NCBI RefSeq assembly: GCF_003051055.1
Contig: NZ_QAON01000002.1
Span: forward strand, 222,869 to 286,868
Reading direction: 5' to 3'
DNA from: Agitococcus lubricus
Lineage (GTDB): Bacteria; Pseudomonadota; Gammaproteobacteria; Pseudomonadales; Moraxellaceae
Length of the DNA: 64,000 nucleotides
Shown piece after piece: positions 1 through 9,068 of this stretch (within the stretch, counting starts at the first letter, position 1; each line of letters begins with the position of its first letter). Both the position numbers and the translations under genes were made by a program. The notes below the pieces were generated by a model that was given only the letters and a program-made list of their open reading frames with translations, had not been told where the DNA came from and ran no database searches.

Positions 1-32
1 AGACGACGTTCAGGTAAAGCGACGGCGGGCAT
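1..32 (-). CDS. 5' end of a divergent gene cut by the window edge (possibly transketolase)
   Basis: Reading the minus strand from position 32, an ATG opens a frame that encodes MPAVALPERR before the window ends. A GGAG ribosome binding site lies six bases upstream (complement of 39-42), which supports a real start. A tkt gene is often the neighbour of metK in Pseudomonadales, and transketolases begin with a short N-terminus followed by an ERR-x-LANAIR-like helix, so tkt is a reasonable guess. Only ten codons are visible, so the product is inference from position and a weak motif. Confidence 0.4.
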   Translation of the reverse strand, partial: MPAVALPERR

Positions 33-369
33 ATAAGACTCCAAAGGCGGGCAGTCAGAAAGGCTGGCTATAAATAGCCGTTAATAAAAGCGCATAATTG
101 TCGCTTAATTGTGGTTGCGGGGCAAATGCTATTGTCATTTTTCTTGTCGTTTAGGACAGAATCCTCATACAAAGGCACGGGATTGGCCGCAATTTTATGC
201 AAGTTGCGTATCTTTAACGAGAGACATGAAGATTGTTCCCTTGCCCTTATCAGTTAAACACTTTATCTTTAGCCGTTTATTTTATTTGTCCTGTCGGGTC
301 TGTTGATGACTGCTGCTAAGTAGGCAACACCCCCTCTCCTTTGCACTATTTTTAAGAAAAGGTTTGACC
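33..369. other. Intergenic region between divergent genes, metK leader
   Basis: This 337-base gap separates a divergent partial gene from metK. It holds a plausible metK promoter at 241-269 and a leader of about 95 bases. I looked for SAM-type riboswitch architecture in the leader and could not see a convincing one. A short open frame at 109-306 has no codon pattern or ribosome binding site that supports it. Confidence 0.5.
241..269 (+). promoter_or_regulatory. Candidate sigma-70 promoter of metK
   Basis: A -35-like TTGCCC at 241-246 and a -10-like TATCTT at 264-269 are separated by exactly 17 bases. Transcription would begin near 276, about 94 bases before the metK ATG. The match is by eye. 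Confidence 0.45.
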
Positions 370-1560
370 ATGAGCGACTACAGTGTCTTTACCAGTGAAT
401 CCGTGTCCGAAGGACATCCTGACAAAATCGCGGATCAAATTTCAGATGCCGTGTTAGATGCCATTATTGCCCAAGATAAATATGCACGCGTCGCGTGTGA
501 AACGATGGTGAAAACAGGGGTTGCGATTGTATCTGGTGAAATCACCACCAGTGCGTGGGTCGATTTGGAAGACCTCGTGCGTCAAGTGATTAATGATATT
601 GGTTATAATTCATCGACGGTAGGTTATGATGGCTCGACTTGCGGTATTATCAACATCATCGGTAAACAGTCGGTTGATATTGCACAAGGCGTTGACCGCG
701 CACGTTCTGAAGACCAAGGCGCAGGCGACCAAGGCTTAATGTTTGGTTATGCCAGCAATGAAACCGATGTTTTAATGCCTGCCCCCATTTGTTACGCCCA
801 CCGCTTAGTAGAACGTCAAGCTGAAGTGCGTAAAACGGGGTTATTACCGTGGTTACGCCCAGATGCTAAATCACAAGTGACTTTTCGTTATGAAAATGGC
901 AAACCCGTTGCCATTGATGCCGTCGTGTTATCCACACAACATAACCCAGACATTGCTTATGCCGACCTTCAAGAGGCCGTCATGGAGTTAATCATCAAGC
1001 AAGTGTTACCTGCTGAATGGTTACATAAAGGGACTAAGTTCCACATTAATCCCACAGGCCAATTTATTATTGGCGGTCCCGTTGGTGACTGCGGTTTAAC
1101 AGGTCGTAAGATTATTGTTGACTCTTATGGTGGTATGGCGCGTCATGGTGGGGGCGCCTTCTCGGGTAAAGACCCGTCTAAAGTTGACCGCTCCGCTGCT
1201 TATGCTGGCCGCTATGTGGCTAAAAATATCGTGGCCGCAGGCTTAGCTGACCGTTGCGAAATTCAAGTATCGTATGCTATTGGGGTTGCTGAACCCACCT
1301 CTATTTCCTTAAACACCTTTGGTACAGGCAAAATCAGTGATGACAAAATTATTGACTTAGTGCGTCGTCATTTTGATTTACGCCCTTATGCGATTACTAA
1401 AATGTTGGATTTATTACACCCCATGTATAAGCCAACCGCCGCTTATGGTCATTTTGGTCGCACCCCACAAACGATGACCGTAGGTGACGATACATTTACC
1501 ACATTTACATGGGAAAAAACCGATAGAGCTGCCGCATTAAAAGCCGATGCAGGCTTATAA
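370..1560 (+). CDS. metK: S-adenosylmethionine synthase MetK
   Basis: The product makes S-adenosylmethionine from methionine and ATP in the cytosol. It is 396 residues long, close to the usual 380-400. The N-terminal SES-x-SEGHPDK signature (HPDK near residue 16), [12 protein letters not shown] at about 117-128 and the glycine-rich [19 protein letters not shown] loop in the C-terminal third are all intact, so the enzyme should be active. The ATG at 370 is preferred over an in-frame TTG at 364 because AAAGG lies at a proper distance upstream and homologues begin at this point. The gene stands alone and is convergent with the TonB receptor gene; a perfect 12-base inverted repeat separates them. 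Confidence 0.98.
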   Translation: MSDYSVFTSESVSEGHPDKIADQISDAVLDAIIAQDKYARVACETMVKTGVAIVSGEITTSAWVDLEDLVRQVINDIGYNSSTVGYDGSTCGIINIIGKQSVDIAQGVDRARSEDQGAGDQGLMFGYASNETDVLMPAPICYAHRLVERQAEVRKTGLLPWLRPDAKSQVTFRYENGKPVAIDAVVLSTQHNPDIAYADLQEAVMELIIKQVLPAEWLHKGTKFHINPTGQFIIGGPVGDCGLTGRKIIVDSYGGMARHGGGAFSGKDPSKVDRSAAYAGRYVAKNIVAAGLADRCEIQVSYAIGVAEPTSISLNTFGTGKISDDKIIDLVRRHFDLRPYAITKMLDLLHPMYKPTAAYGHFGRTPQTMTVGDDTFTTFTWEKTDRAAALKADAGL

Positions 1561-1571
1561 GCCGCTCGTGC

Positions 1572-1610
1572 GTCCATTTCAGTTGTGCTCAACAGCCGAC
1601 TGAAATGGAC
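1572..1610. terminator. Perfect 12-bp inverted repeat between convergent metK and receptor gene
   Basis: GTCCATTTCAGT at 1572-1583 is repeated in perfect inversion at 1599-1610 with a 15-base loop. It lies between two convergent stop codons, where a bidirectional terminator is expected. Neither side has a clear T-tract, so termination may be weak or factor-assisted. Confidence 0.55.
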
Positions 1611-1624
1611 TCAACAGACAAACA

Positions 1625-3814
1625 CTACCACTGCCAATCTAAGCCAATACGCCATACACGCCCTTCTTCTGGAATACCATTTTCGGCATTATATAAAGAC
1701 GGCACAGTCAAACCTTGATGCCACAGATTACGCACATCTAAAAAATACCGTTGCTTATCGCGTTGATACTGTATCGTCAAATCCGTCCGATAGTAGTCAT
1801 CTGCCTCTTTCAAGGTTTGGGTAGCCAATACGTCTGTTGTTGTTTGATGCAAAAGTATGCGTTGATGTAGCCATGTTGACCAATATTGTGGCCATTGATA
1901 ACCCACAGCAAGACTCGCACTGTAGCGTGGAAAGGTGGTATAGCGTTGGCCTGTCGTATCGTTTTTACTCATTACATAAGCAGCACTACTCTGTATTTGC
2001 CAAGGCCGTGCGTCCCACTTGTGTACTAACTCTAAACCATAGGCTTTATTTTCGCCTGTATTGATGTACTGATTTAATACCTGCGTAATGGGTGTCAAAA
2101 CAATACTGTCTTGCCAATGATTATAAAATGCCGTTAGCTCGAGTTGCTGTTGCTCAGCCTGATACTGGCTAATCCACTCAAAGGTATCTATGGTTTCTGG
2201 TTTAATATTGGGATTCGGAAATTGTTGCGACCCTGCCCCTGAGCCAAACCGTTCTGCTGCACTTGGTGCTCTAAACGCATGGCTATACAATAATTTATGT
2301 GTCCATGCGTCACTAAATTGCCACACAAAGCCTAAACGTGGTGATGTGGCACTGCCAATATCACTGTAATCATCCCAACGGAGACCATAAATCATTTGTA
2401 AGTCATCACGCCATAAAGGATGTCGTACGTGGAAAAAAAGATGGTCGATAGTACGACCTTTGCCCTCAAAGGGCGCATGTGCATCTACATATAGCTGTTG
2501 ATTCACGCCAATACGTCGCACCGTCGCTTTTTCTACTTGCTCATCATCCCGTCCTAAACCAATCGCCCATTGGCCGCTATACCCCTTATCTGATTTAATC
2601 AACAACTCGAGGCCTTGGCGGGTATCGGCTGTTCCTTGCTCTAAATAATGGGGACAAAACAAGGGCGATGCTCCTGCCATCGCTTGTTGGCGACAAGGCA
2701 CCATTTGGCCATTTAATAAAGTCGATTCTTGTGGATATTGACTAAAGTCAAAAACCCATGTTTGTTGACTTTGCCATTCATAAGCCTTAAGGCTTAGCTC
2801 GATATCGGCAGTTAATAATCGCTCATGGGTGAGTTTCCACAATGAAAAACGTGATTCTTGGCTACTGACGTCTTCGCTACCTGCTAAATTTAAGTTTGTT
2901 AATTGTAAGATACGGGTAACAGGCGGATAGAACTGTGTACCTCCACCTGCAAAATCTTGCGCCTGATAATCGTTGCTATAAACACTCACGCCCCATGCGC
3001 CTAACTCCTCCGTTTTATCACCGAGTATAAGATGTAAATAGCCTGTTTTATCGGATAATATGTGTTGTCTTTCACTGGTTTTAACGTGTTGGCTATTGAT
3101 ATCTGTATATTGATAATCAACAGCATGGCCTTGCCAATCGGTGTATGCTGCTCCCATTTGCAAACTCAGACGCTCCGAAGCTAAACTATTTTTAGCACTG
3201 ACGTTATAACGCTGATTTGAGCTAGCACTGATTTGTACACGTTGTTCGTCACTCAGGACGCCTTGTGTGGATAAAGACAATACACCGTGAAATGCATCAC
3301 TGCCATATAAGGTACTCCCTGGCCCCCTAATCACTTCTACCCGTTGCAATAACTCTAAAGGCACATAAGGTAAATCATAGACACTGGCCGCATAACTAAA
3401 ATTATTCAGAGGCACACCATCGAGTAAATTCGCAATCCCACGTACAGATAACTCGGTTGAATACCCACGAATAGCGGTCATATAGGCCGTACCTAAGGAG
3501 GGATACGACACCAAGGCGGGGACTTGCTCTAAAGCGTGCTCTAAACGATGGGTTGAGCGGCGTTGCCAATCATCTGGGGTCAATACATAGACCGATGCGG
3601 CGGTATTCGCTACTCGCTCTTGAAACGGGGAGGCGACGGATACTTTAAGCTGCAATAAGGACTCTAAAGGCATATCAAATAACGTGCCTTCTGTTTTGTC
3701 GACTGCGCTGGCGACTGAGGCGTACAGACAAAAGGTGAGTGCAAAGCCTATCTGCTTTGTTTGTTGACAACCAATCTGCATATACTCTTTATTATTATAC
3801 GAAGCATTTATCAT
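1625..3814 (-). CDS. TonB-dependent outer-membrane receptor (kinase-linked)
   Basis: This is a 729-residue TonB-dependent receptor. After a signal peptide ending near ASVASA, the plug domain shows typical blocks: ALEQVPALVSYPSLG, the RG-x-S/L-DGVPLN region, and EVIRGPGSTLYGSDAFHGVLSL near residue 160. The rest is a 22-strand-type barrel rich in alternating aromatic residues, and the chain ends with an aromatic residue (WQW) as outer-membrane proteins do. The ligand is not evident. It is the last gene of an operon after a hybrid kinase (gap 6 bases) and a YfiR-like protein, which suggests a role in sensing rather than bulk uptake alone. An ATG at 3781 would give a more standard signal peptide (MQIGCQQTKQ...) and is an alternative start. 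No TonB or ExbBD gene is nearby. Confidence 0.88.
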   Translation of the reverse strand: MINASYNNKEYMQIGCQQTKQIGFALTFCLYASVASAVDKTEGTLFDMPLESLLQLKVSVASPFQERVANTAASVYVLTPDDWQRRSTHRLEHALEQVPALVSYPSLGTAYMTAIRGYSTELSVRGIANLLDGVPLNNFSYAASVYDLPYVPLELLQRVEVIRGPGSTLYGSDAFHGVLSLSTQGVLSDEQRVQISASSNQRYNVSAKNSLASERLSLQMGAAYTDWQGHAVDYQYTDINSQHVKTSERQHILSDKTGYLHLILGDKTEELGAWGVSVYSNDYQAQDFAGGGTQFYPPVTRILQLTNLNLAGSEDVSSQESRFSLWKLTHERLLTADIELSLKAYEWQSQQTWVFDFSQYPQESTLLNGQMVPCRQQAMAGASPLFCPHYLEQGTADTRQGLELLIKSDKGYSGQWAIGLGRDDEQVEKATVRRIGVNQQLYVDAHAPFEGKGRTIDHLFFHVRHPLWRDDLQMIYGLRWDDYSDIGSATSPRLGFVWQFSDAWTHKLLYSHAFRAPSAAERFGSGAGSQQFPNPNIKPETIDTFEWISQYQAEQQQLELTAFYNHWQDSIVLTPITQVLNQYINTGENKAYGLELVHKWDARPWQIQSSAAYVMSKNDTTGQRYTTFPRYSASLAVGYQWPQYWSTWLHQRILLHQTTTDVLATQTLKEADDYYRTDLTIQYQRDKQRYFLDVRNLWHQGLTVPSLYNAENGIPEEGRVWRIGLDWQW

Positions 3815-3820
3815 GCTAAT

Positions 3821-5761
3821 TTACTTCTGTGCAGTTTGTGGTTTTAGCCAGCGCTCCAATATCATCGACAACTCTTTACGCTTAAAGGGCTTGGCCAAAA
3901 TATCGTCCATGCCGCATGCCATACAGGCTGCTCGTTCGTCGCTTAAGACACTGGCTGTCACCGCGACAATCGGCGTTTTTTTAGCCCCCTGTGTCTGTTC
4001 ATAGTCTCTAAATCGACGTGTTGCCTCAAAACCGTCCATTTCAGGCATTTGGCAATCCATTAACACTAAATCGTAATGCGAATTTTTAAGTACATCTAAG
4101 GCTTGTTGACCATTGACCACAATATCGACATCACAACCCAAGGCATGCAACATTGCTTTCATCACGTCTTGATTGGTCGGTGTATCTTCTGCTAACAAAA
4201 TATGACAACCTTGCCACGAGCTACGGTTACTTTGCGTTGTATGTGGGTTGGTTGGCAACTGTGTTTCATCGTGTTGTGCAGGCGCTAAACTAATGGAAAA
4301 TTCAAAACAACTGCCCTGCCCTAATTCGCTACGGACAAAAATACGTCCCCCCATGAGTTCGACTAATTGTTTGACAATCGCTAAGCCTAAACCTGTGCCA
4401 CCAAAACGCCGCGCATGGGAACTATCGGCCTGAATAAACGGTTGAAATAAATGCGATTGCACTTCAGGATTGATGCCAATGCCTGTATCCGAGACCTTAA
4501 ACTCTAAGGTAGTTTCTTTTAAGCGTGAGCGTTGTACATGAATACTGACCAAGCCTTGTTCAGTAAATTTGAGTGCGTTACCGACCAAGTTGAGTAAGAT
4601 TTGACGTAAGCGATTTGCGTCGCCATTTAACAACGGGGGAATATCACTTTCAATCTGACAGGTTAATACTAAACCTTTACGGTGTGCCTGTTCTGACAGC
4701 AAGCTCACCACATCTTGCACAATGATTTTAGGACTAAAATCGACAGATTCTAACAATAAACGCCCCGCCTCAATTTTAGAAAAATCTAAAATATCGTTAA
4801 TAATCAGCAGCAAAGCCTCACCAGAACCATGAACAGTTTCGACATAACGGCGTTGCCTAGAATCTAAAGATGTGCCTAGTAATAATTCAGACATCCCCAA
4901 AATACCGTTCATGGGGGTGCGAATTTCGTGACTCATGGTCGCCAAAAATTGTGATTTGGCACGATTGGCCGTTTCGGCGGTTTCTTTGGCAATATTTAAT
5001 TCATAAGTCCGTTGTGTGACGAGTTGTTCTAAGCCTTCACGGTGTTCTTTTAATTCCACATCGCGCTGCTCTATTTGCGCCAGCATTTCGTTAAAACGGT
5101 CAACCAAATGACCTACTTCATCAGGCCCACTACCCATTGCCCGTAAGGCATAGTTTTTTTGTTGTGACACTTCTTCGGCCATAGAAGCCAAACTTAAAAT
5201 GGGTTCAGTTAAATATTTACTTAAACGCAGGCCTAATAATGCTCCCACAAATAATGCCAAGATTAAAAAGGCGGCTAAGGCTAATAAATACATCACCAGC
5301 GTTAACCATAAAGGCATCATATTAAGGTCAATATGCAAGTGGCCTATCAGTTCATTTTCTAAAAAGATGGCCTCTTTAATATGCAGCGTTCGTATCAGCC
5401 AATCATCACGGTTATCGGGCTTATCTAAACAACGCTGTTGGTTTTTATGTGTGACTTTATGCCATTCGGCAAAGACCTGTCCTGATGCGCGAATCACACA
5501 GGCGTAGACAATATTCGGGTCACTACGCAAGGAGCTTAAGACATTGGTTGTTTCTTTGGGGTCATCAAAGGTTAATGCCGCTTGGCTATTAAATGACGTG
5601 ACCTGAGCTAAGGTCGTCAACCGTTGATTGGTATCTTGGTGTAGCTTGACCATTGAGGTAACAGCGAAGGTTAGCCATGCAATAAATAAAGCGACCCCTG
5701 CACTGATGAGGAGAATACGGCGTAATTTTTGTTCTAAGGGTAAATGGGCTAAACTTTGCAT
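3821..5761 (-). CDS. Membrane hybrid histidine kinase, CHASE8-like sensor
   Basis: This 646-residue protein has a transmembrane segment near residues 15-36, a periplasmic domain to about 150 with CHASE8 character ([17 protein letters not shown], then [12 protein letters not shown]), a second membrane segment near 150-178 and a HAMP linker. The HisKA domain carries the phospho-acceptor histidine in [13 protein letters not shown] near 278, followed by an HATPase domain (N-box [28 protein letters not shown]). The C-terminal receiver domain has its aspartate in [13 protein letters not shown]. It should autophosphorylate and pass phosphate to its own receiver, then to an Hpt protein not seen here. 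The ATG at 5761 has AGGTGG six bases upstream and follows the yfiR-like stop by ten bases; a TTG at 5791 is a poorer start. Family assignment is strong; the CHASE8 label is by pattern. Confidence 0.92.
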   Translation of the reverse strand: MQSLAHLPLEQKLRRILLISAGVALFIAWLTFAVTSMVKLHQDTNQRLTTLAQVTSFNSQAALTFDDPKETTNVLSSLRSDPNIVYACVIRASGQVFAEWHKVTHKNQQRCLDKPDNRDDWLIRTLHIKEAIFLENELIGHLHIDLNMMPLWLTLVMYLLALAAFLILALFVGALLGLRLSKYLTEPILSLASMAEEVSQQKNYALRAMGSGPDEVGHLVDRFNEMLAQIEQRDVELKEHREGLEQLVTQRTYELNIAKETAETANRAKSQFLATMSHEIRTPMNGILGMSELLLGTSLDSRQRRYVETVHGSGEALLLIINDILDFSKIEAGRLLLESVDFSPKIIVQDVVSLLSEQAHRKGLVLTCQIESDIPPLLNGDANRLRQILLNLVGNALKFTEQGLVSIHVQRSRLKETTLEFKVSDTGIGINPEVQSHLFQPFIQADSSHARRFGGTGLGLAIVKQLVELMGGRIFVRSELGQGSCFEFSISLAPAQHDETQLPTNPHTTQSNRSSWQGCHILLAEDTPTNQDVMKAMLHALGCDVDIVVNGQQALDVLKNSHYDLVLMDCQMPEMDGFEATRRFRDYEQTQGAKKTPIVAVTASVLSDERAACMACGMDDILAKPFKRKELSMILERWLKPQTAQK

Positions 5762-5771
5762 TCTCAGCCAC

Positions 5772-6323
5772 CTACCTTGGTACACGCGCAAGCTGAAGCA
5801 TGCGCGCGCTCAGTTTGAGGCCATTATTATGTGTTGCACTTTGATTAATGGCAAACTGCACACGTTGCTCTTCTACATAAAGACTAATCATGCCACCTTG
5901 TTTAACAAAGTCTAAATTATCGGCTACTGTCAGTACAGGGGCATCTAAAAACTGCTCAAGAATTTCTTGCTGACGCGCGGCTTCACTACTCGCAATAAAT
6001 AAAATATGACAACGGCTTCCTTTTAGGGTGTCTTTACTGGCTAATAAGGCCGTGACATGGAGTTGGCGACCTTGGGCTTCTCGCTGCTCTAATAATTGTA
6101 ATGCAGCCCCGACTCTATCTTTACCGATAACACATAGATTAAGCGGCGTTTCTTTATTGTCAAACGCGTTATCTGGCCACTCGACAAACTTGGCAAAGTT
6201 ATACACAAAGGCTGCCTTTACTTGGTCTTCACTTGGCTCACCACGCGCAAATAGGCTGAGGCTAAGCAAACTCAACATGCCTAGTAACAACAGACTTTTC
6301 ACCGTCGAGAGACGATGCCCCAT
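5772..6323 (-). CDS. YfiR family periplasmic protein (DUF4154)
   Basis: The 183-residue product has an N-terminal signal peptide ([18 protein letters not shown]) and the YfiR/DUF4154 hallmark [20 protein letters not shown], plus the family blocks [25 protein letters not shown] and [31 protein letters not shown]. In Pseudomonas, YfiR is a periplasmic repressor that binds the CHASE8 domain of the diguanylate cyclase YfiN. Here the next gene is a histidine kinase with a CHASE8-like domain, so regulation of that kinase is a reasonable inference. The ATG at 6323 is chosen over an upstream in-frame start at 6389 because AAGGGGAAGG precedes it and the signal peptide begins there. It is the first gene of the operon. 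Confidence 0.9.
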   Translation of the reverse strand: MGHRLSTVKSLLLLGMLSLLSLSLFARGEPSEDQVKAAFVYNFAKFVEWPDNAFDNKETPLNLCVIGKDRVGAALQLLEQREAQGRQLHVTALLASKDTLKGSRCHILFIASSEAARQQEILEQFLDAPVLTVADNLDFVKQGGMISLYVEEQRVQFAINQSATHNNGLKLSARMLQLARVPR

Positions 6324-6839
6324 AACCTTCCCCTTTAGGAGCGCTAGAACAACAATAACTGACCCATCAGACCTTTTATTTAGCGACAAGTTATCTGTTT
6401 AATTGATTTATAGCCATTTTATATGCAGATTATCAGCAATGCTTGACCGTTTATACGCAGTCATATTCCGTCAGCAACCTAGCTGACCCGTCAATTTACT
6501 CATCATGCGTCATAGGCAGTCACATCACAAAAATACTTAGCACGATAACCCTGCCTATTATTCCTTATTATGGCCAGATAAACAGTGACTTTAATAGCGG
6601 GCACGCGATTTTTGCTGATTTTTTTATGAGTTATACTGATTTTTCTGACATTATTCAGTCAGTTTAGTCCATATTTTCTCGCCTTTGTGACAAAAATACG
6701 GTCAATCTACTGCCAACTGTCCACAGTTACGATATACTTTTTGCAATTGTAACAAAGTATTTACACAACTCATCTTTTCAAGCATACCCAGCACGTTATA
6801 AGGTTTTTACAACCTTAACGCACCTTCTTGGAGCAAACA
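6324..6839. other. Divergent intergenic region between yfiR-like and yfaZ-like genes
   Basis: This 516-base AT-rich gap lies between two divergent genes and must hold both promoters. A 7-base inverted repeat, ATACTTT at 6734-6740 and AAAGTAT at 6754-6760, lies about 80 bases before the yfaZ-like start and could be an operator. A 74-codon open frame at 6443-6667 has no ribosome binding site or recognisable product and was not called. Confidence 0.4.
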
Positions 6840-7388
6840 ATGAAATTATTATCTCACTCTTTCGCGATTGTGTTGGCTAGCTTGGCCTCTTATGCCACTG
6901 CCGATAACTTATCCTTAGACTTAAATGATGATGCTTTACGCATCAACTACCAACATAGTATAGATGCTAACTACCAAAGTGATTTTGCATGGACACATGT
7001 CAAAGACTTAGGCAATAGTTTTAGTGCGGGTTTAGGTTTGAATCAACAATTTAATAATGACTTATCGGGTGCTATTGGTGGCAAGGCCGTTTTTCAACAA
7101 CATGACGACCTACCCGACGGCACAGCCATCGCCATTGGTGGCACACTGCGTGTCACCCCTGCTGCCGACAAAAAACTGGCAATCGCTGCCAGTTTGTATT
7201 TAGCACCTAACGTATTATCGTTTGGTGATATGGATAATTACCGTGAATTTGAATTGCGTGGCGAATATAAAGTCAGTGAGCAATTAACGGGCTATGTAGG
7301 TTATCGAAATAATCGTGCCGACTACGACCAAGCAAATGGCGTGAAATTATATGATGGCGCAATGATTGGCGCTCAGTTTCACTTCTAA
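6840..7388 (+). CDS. YfaZ family outer-membrane protein
   Basis: The 182-residue protein has a signal peptide (MKLLSHSFAIVLASLASYATA) and then DNLSLDLNDDALRINYQHS, the typical YfaZ opening. The remainder alternates polar and hydrophobic residues as a small beta-barrel and ends in aromatic FHF, an outer-membrane sorting signal. Its function is not established; family members are annotated as putative porins. The ATG at 6840 is chosen because TTGGAG lies seven bases upstream; an in-frame TTG at 6828 lies within that binding site. It stands alone, and a stem-loop follows its stop. Confidence 0.85.
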   Translation: MKLLSHSFAIVLASLASYATADNLSLDLNDDALRINYQHSIDANYQSDFAWTHVKDLGNSFSAGLGLNQQFNNDLSGAIGGKAVFQQHDDLPDGTAIAIGGTLRVTPAADKKLAIAASLYLAPNVLSFGDMDNYREFELRGEYKVSEQLTGYVGYRNNRADYDQANGVKLYDGAMIGAQFHF

Positions 7389-7394
7389 TTGCTT

Positions 7395-7416
7395 AGGGTG
7401 AGCGCTTGCTCGCCCT
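7395..7416. terminator. Stem-loop after the yfaZ-like gene
   Basis: AGGGTGAGC and GCTCGCCCT form a stem around a GCTT loop just after the yfaZ-like stop. The gene on the other side is convergent. There is no T-tract, so this is a stem-only candidate terminator. Confidence 0.4.
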
Positions 7417-7429
7417 GCAAGCTGGTTAA

Positions 7430-8425
7430 TTAGGACTGTTTTTTACGGCGATATTCAATAGGTGTTAAATTTGTCCAACGTTTGAAAGCGCGATAAAAGG
7501 TACTCGGTTCAGAAAATCCCGTCAAATACACAATCTGCTCGATACTTTCACTCGTTTGAGCCAGTAAGCGCTTAGCAAGCCGACAACGATAGTCTGCCAA
7601 TACTTGATTAAAACTCGTCCCTGCCTCCGTTAATTGACTGCGTAAACGTCGTGGTGCGACACTTAAACGTTTGGCCACCGTTTCTAAACTGGTATTGCCA
7701 CTCTCTAAAGATTCACCAATCGCTCGTCTCACCTCTGCCACCAAGTCAAAACGGGCTAACTCTTGTAATTTTTCATGTGCCAATTGCTCATGAAAACGCA
7801 ACAACTCAGGCTCTGCTTGCCAAATACGCGTATTTAAAACCTCTGGCTTGAAGTACAAGCGAATTTCGTCCGCACCTAAAACCACAGGACAACCATAGAC
7901 GCGTTCGTATTCTTCGGCATTTGCCCCCTCAATATGAGTAAAATAAACCATTAAGGGCTGAAACTGCCCCTCGGAGACAAAACGGAAGAAACGTAATACC
8001 GCCACCAAAATACATTCTGCCGTATGGCGAAAGGTGGCATCATTGAGCATATTGGCTAAGTAACACTCATCATCTTGAATAATCAATTGTGCTTGTAACA
8101 TATCACTAATCAGACGCTGATACGCCAATACCCGTTTTAAGCCCTCACCAAAGGTTGAACTACTGAGAAACAAATACTCTAACACTTGACCTCTATACAA
8201 AGGCAAATGTTCACCTAAATGAAGGCCAATATGCGGGTCTTTGGAAACTTCTTCGGCAGAATGCCAAAACGCAACTTGTGCGGCAGATGGCGTACGTTGA
8301 TTCATGTCTAAACGATTAAGCCCCACACCTGCCCCCATCAGTACTTTCTCCGCAGGCAGACCCGCATTACGCATCGCTTGATAAATAAAACGTAATAAAA
8401 TGGCGGCATCAGTACGTTCAGACAT
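7430..8425 (-). CDS. AraC family transcriptional regulator, arabinose-binding-type sensor domain
   Basis: The 331-residue regulator has an N-terminal domain of about 200 residues of the PF12625 type (GLHLGEHLPLYRGQVLEYLFLSSSTFGEGLKR, also found in OruR/ArgR-like regulators). Its C-terminal AraC helix-turn-helix pair contains ETVAKRLSVAPRRLRSQL and QIVYLTGFSEPSTFYRAFKRWTNLTPIEYRR. It binds DNA in the cytosol, but neither ligand nor target is evident. The ATG at 8425 has AAGAG upstream. It is monocistronic, with a long untranslated region in front, and such regulators often control a neighbouring gene. Here the nearest candidate is the yfaZ-like gene, without direct evidence. Confidence 0.9.
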   Translation of the reverse strand: MSERTDAAILLRFIYQAMRNAGLPAEKVLMGAGVGLNRLDMNQRTPSAAQVAFWHSAEEVSKDPHIGLHLGEHLPLYRGQVLEYLFLSSSTFGEGLKRVLAYQRLISDMLQAQLIIQDDECYLANMLNDATFRHTAECILVAVLRFFRFVSEGQFQPLMVYFTHIEGANAEEYERVYGCPVVLGADEIRLYFKPEVLNTRIWQAEPELLRFHEQLAHEKLQELARFDLVAEVRRAIGESLESGNTSLETVAKRLSVAPRRLRSQLTEAGTSFNQVLADYRCRLAKRLLAQTSESIEQIVYLTGFSEPSTFYRAFKRWTNLTPIEYRRKKQS

Positions 8426-8756
8426 TATGTTTCTCTTAAATCAAAACAAGGCAATGACATATTTCCCTATCGATATTGGTCACTTTTATAGGCGATATGC
8501 GACAGTAGCATAGGGGTGAATGACTAATAGTAAAGCACTATTTTTTATAAAATCAAGCAATTGCCTATATGGAATTGACTTTTTTGCTGTGTCACCAAGA
8601 TAAAATTTAATGGGTCTCTTTGTGTAATATCAGACTTATAGATAGGGTCTAAGGACAGTGAAGTACGCGTTTCATCCTCGAAATCCACAGGGCTGTGTCG
8701 CTATTTCAAGTGCATTTATATGCCCTTGACTGATAGCGATACCACAGCCATTTATC
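8426..8756. other. Intergenic region upstream of the AraC regulator
   Basis: The 331-base gap contains the regulator's presumed promoter on the minus strand and, at 8691-8749, a long imperfect palindrome described separately. The stretch 8426-8690 shows no open frame or clear repeat. Confidence 0.4.
8691..8749. repeat. 59-base imperfect palindrome (long hairpin)
   Basis: The left arm begins GGCTGTG-TCGCTAT-TCAAG-TGCAT. The right arm read in reverse complement gives GGCTGTG-(GTA)-TCGCTAT-(CAG)-TCAAG-GGCAT, around a four-base loop at 8716-8719. Two three-base bulges and one mismatch are the main differences. It starts eight bases after the stop of the NIF3-C-terminal-like gene on the minus strand, so it may be a transcript-end structure, although no T-tract follows. 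Confidence 0.6.
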
Positions 8757-9068
8757 TTAAAATGCTTCCATTTTTAAGACATCATAGGCAGGTGTTTGGT
8801 AAGGGTGCGTTTGTTTAAGTGCGTGTATTGCCGCCTCAATACACGCCGCCTCACAAACCATTTCGACCCGATATTCTGCAACTTGCTCAATCTGGTCTAT
8901 TTGTCCTAAAAACGGTTGTGCATTGGCTAAAGGACGAAACTGCCCCACCCCTAGCACCTGCCACGCACACGAGTCATAATCCCCGATACGCCCTGCGCCT
9001 GCGGCAAATAAGGCATTTTTGACCTTCTCAACATGCGTCACAGGCACGTAAAACGTTATTTTATACAT
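8757..9068 (-). CDS. YqfO-like protein (stand-alone NIF3 C-terminal domain)
   Basis: The 103-residue protein matches the small PII/CutA-like domain found in the middle of NIF3-family proteins. It opens with MYKITFYVPVTHVEKVKNALFAAGAGRIGDYDSCAW, has the block GVGQFRPLANAQPFLG, and ends with the family signature HPYQTPAYDVLKM. The biochemical role is unknown; the fold suggests a small trimeric ligand-binding protein. It overlaps the 3' end of nhaA by eight bases, so the two are translated from one mRNA. The start is a standard ATG. Confidence 0.85.
   Translation of the reverse strand: MYKITFYVPVTHVEKVKNALFAAGAGRIGDYDSCAWQVLGVGQFRPLANAQPFLGQIDQIEQVAEYRVEMVCEAACIEAAIHALKQTHPYQTPAYDVLKMEAF

Noticed and set aside
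109..306. 65-codon open frame upstream of metK
   Set aside because: It starts with an alternative codon, lacks a binding site, overlaps the likely metK promoter and has no protein-like pattern.
270..369. Possible SAM riboswitch in the metK leader
   Set aside because: The leader is short, and I could not see the paired helices or conserved core of any SAM riboswitch class.
6443..6667. 74-codon open frame between the yfiR-like and yfaZ-like genes
   Set aside because: It sits in an AT-rich divergent promoter region without a binding site or recognisable motifs.
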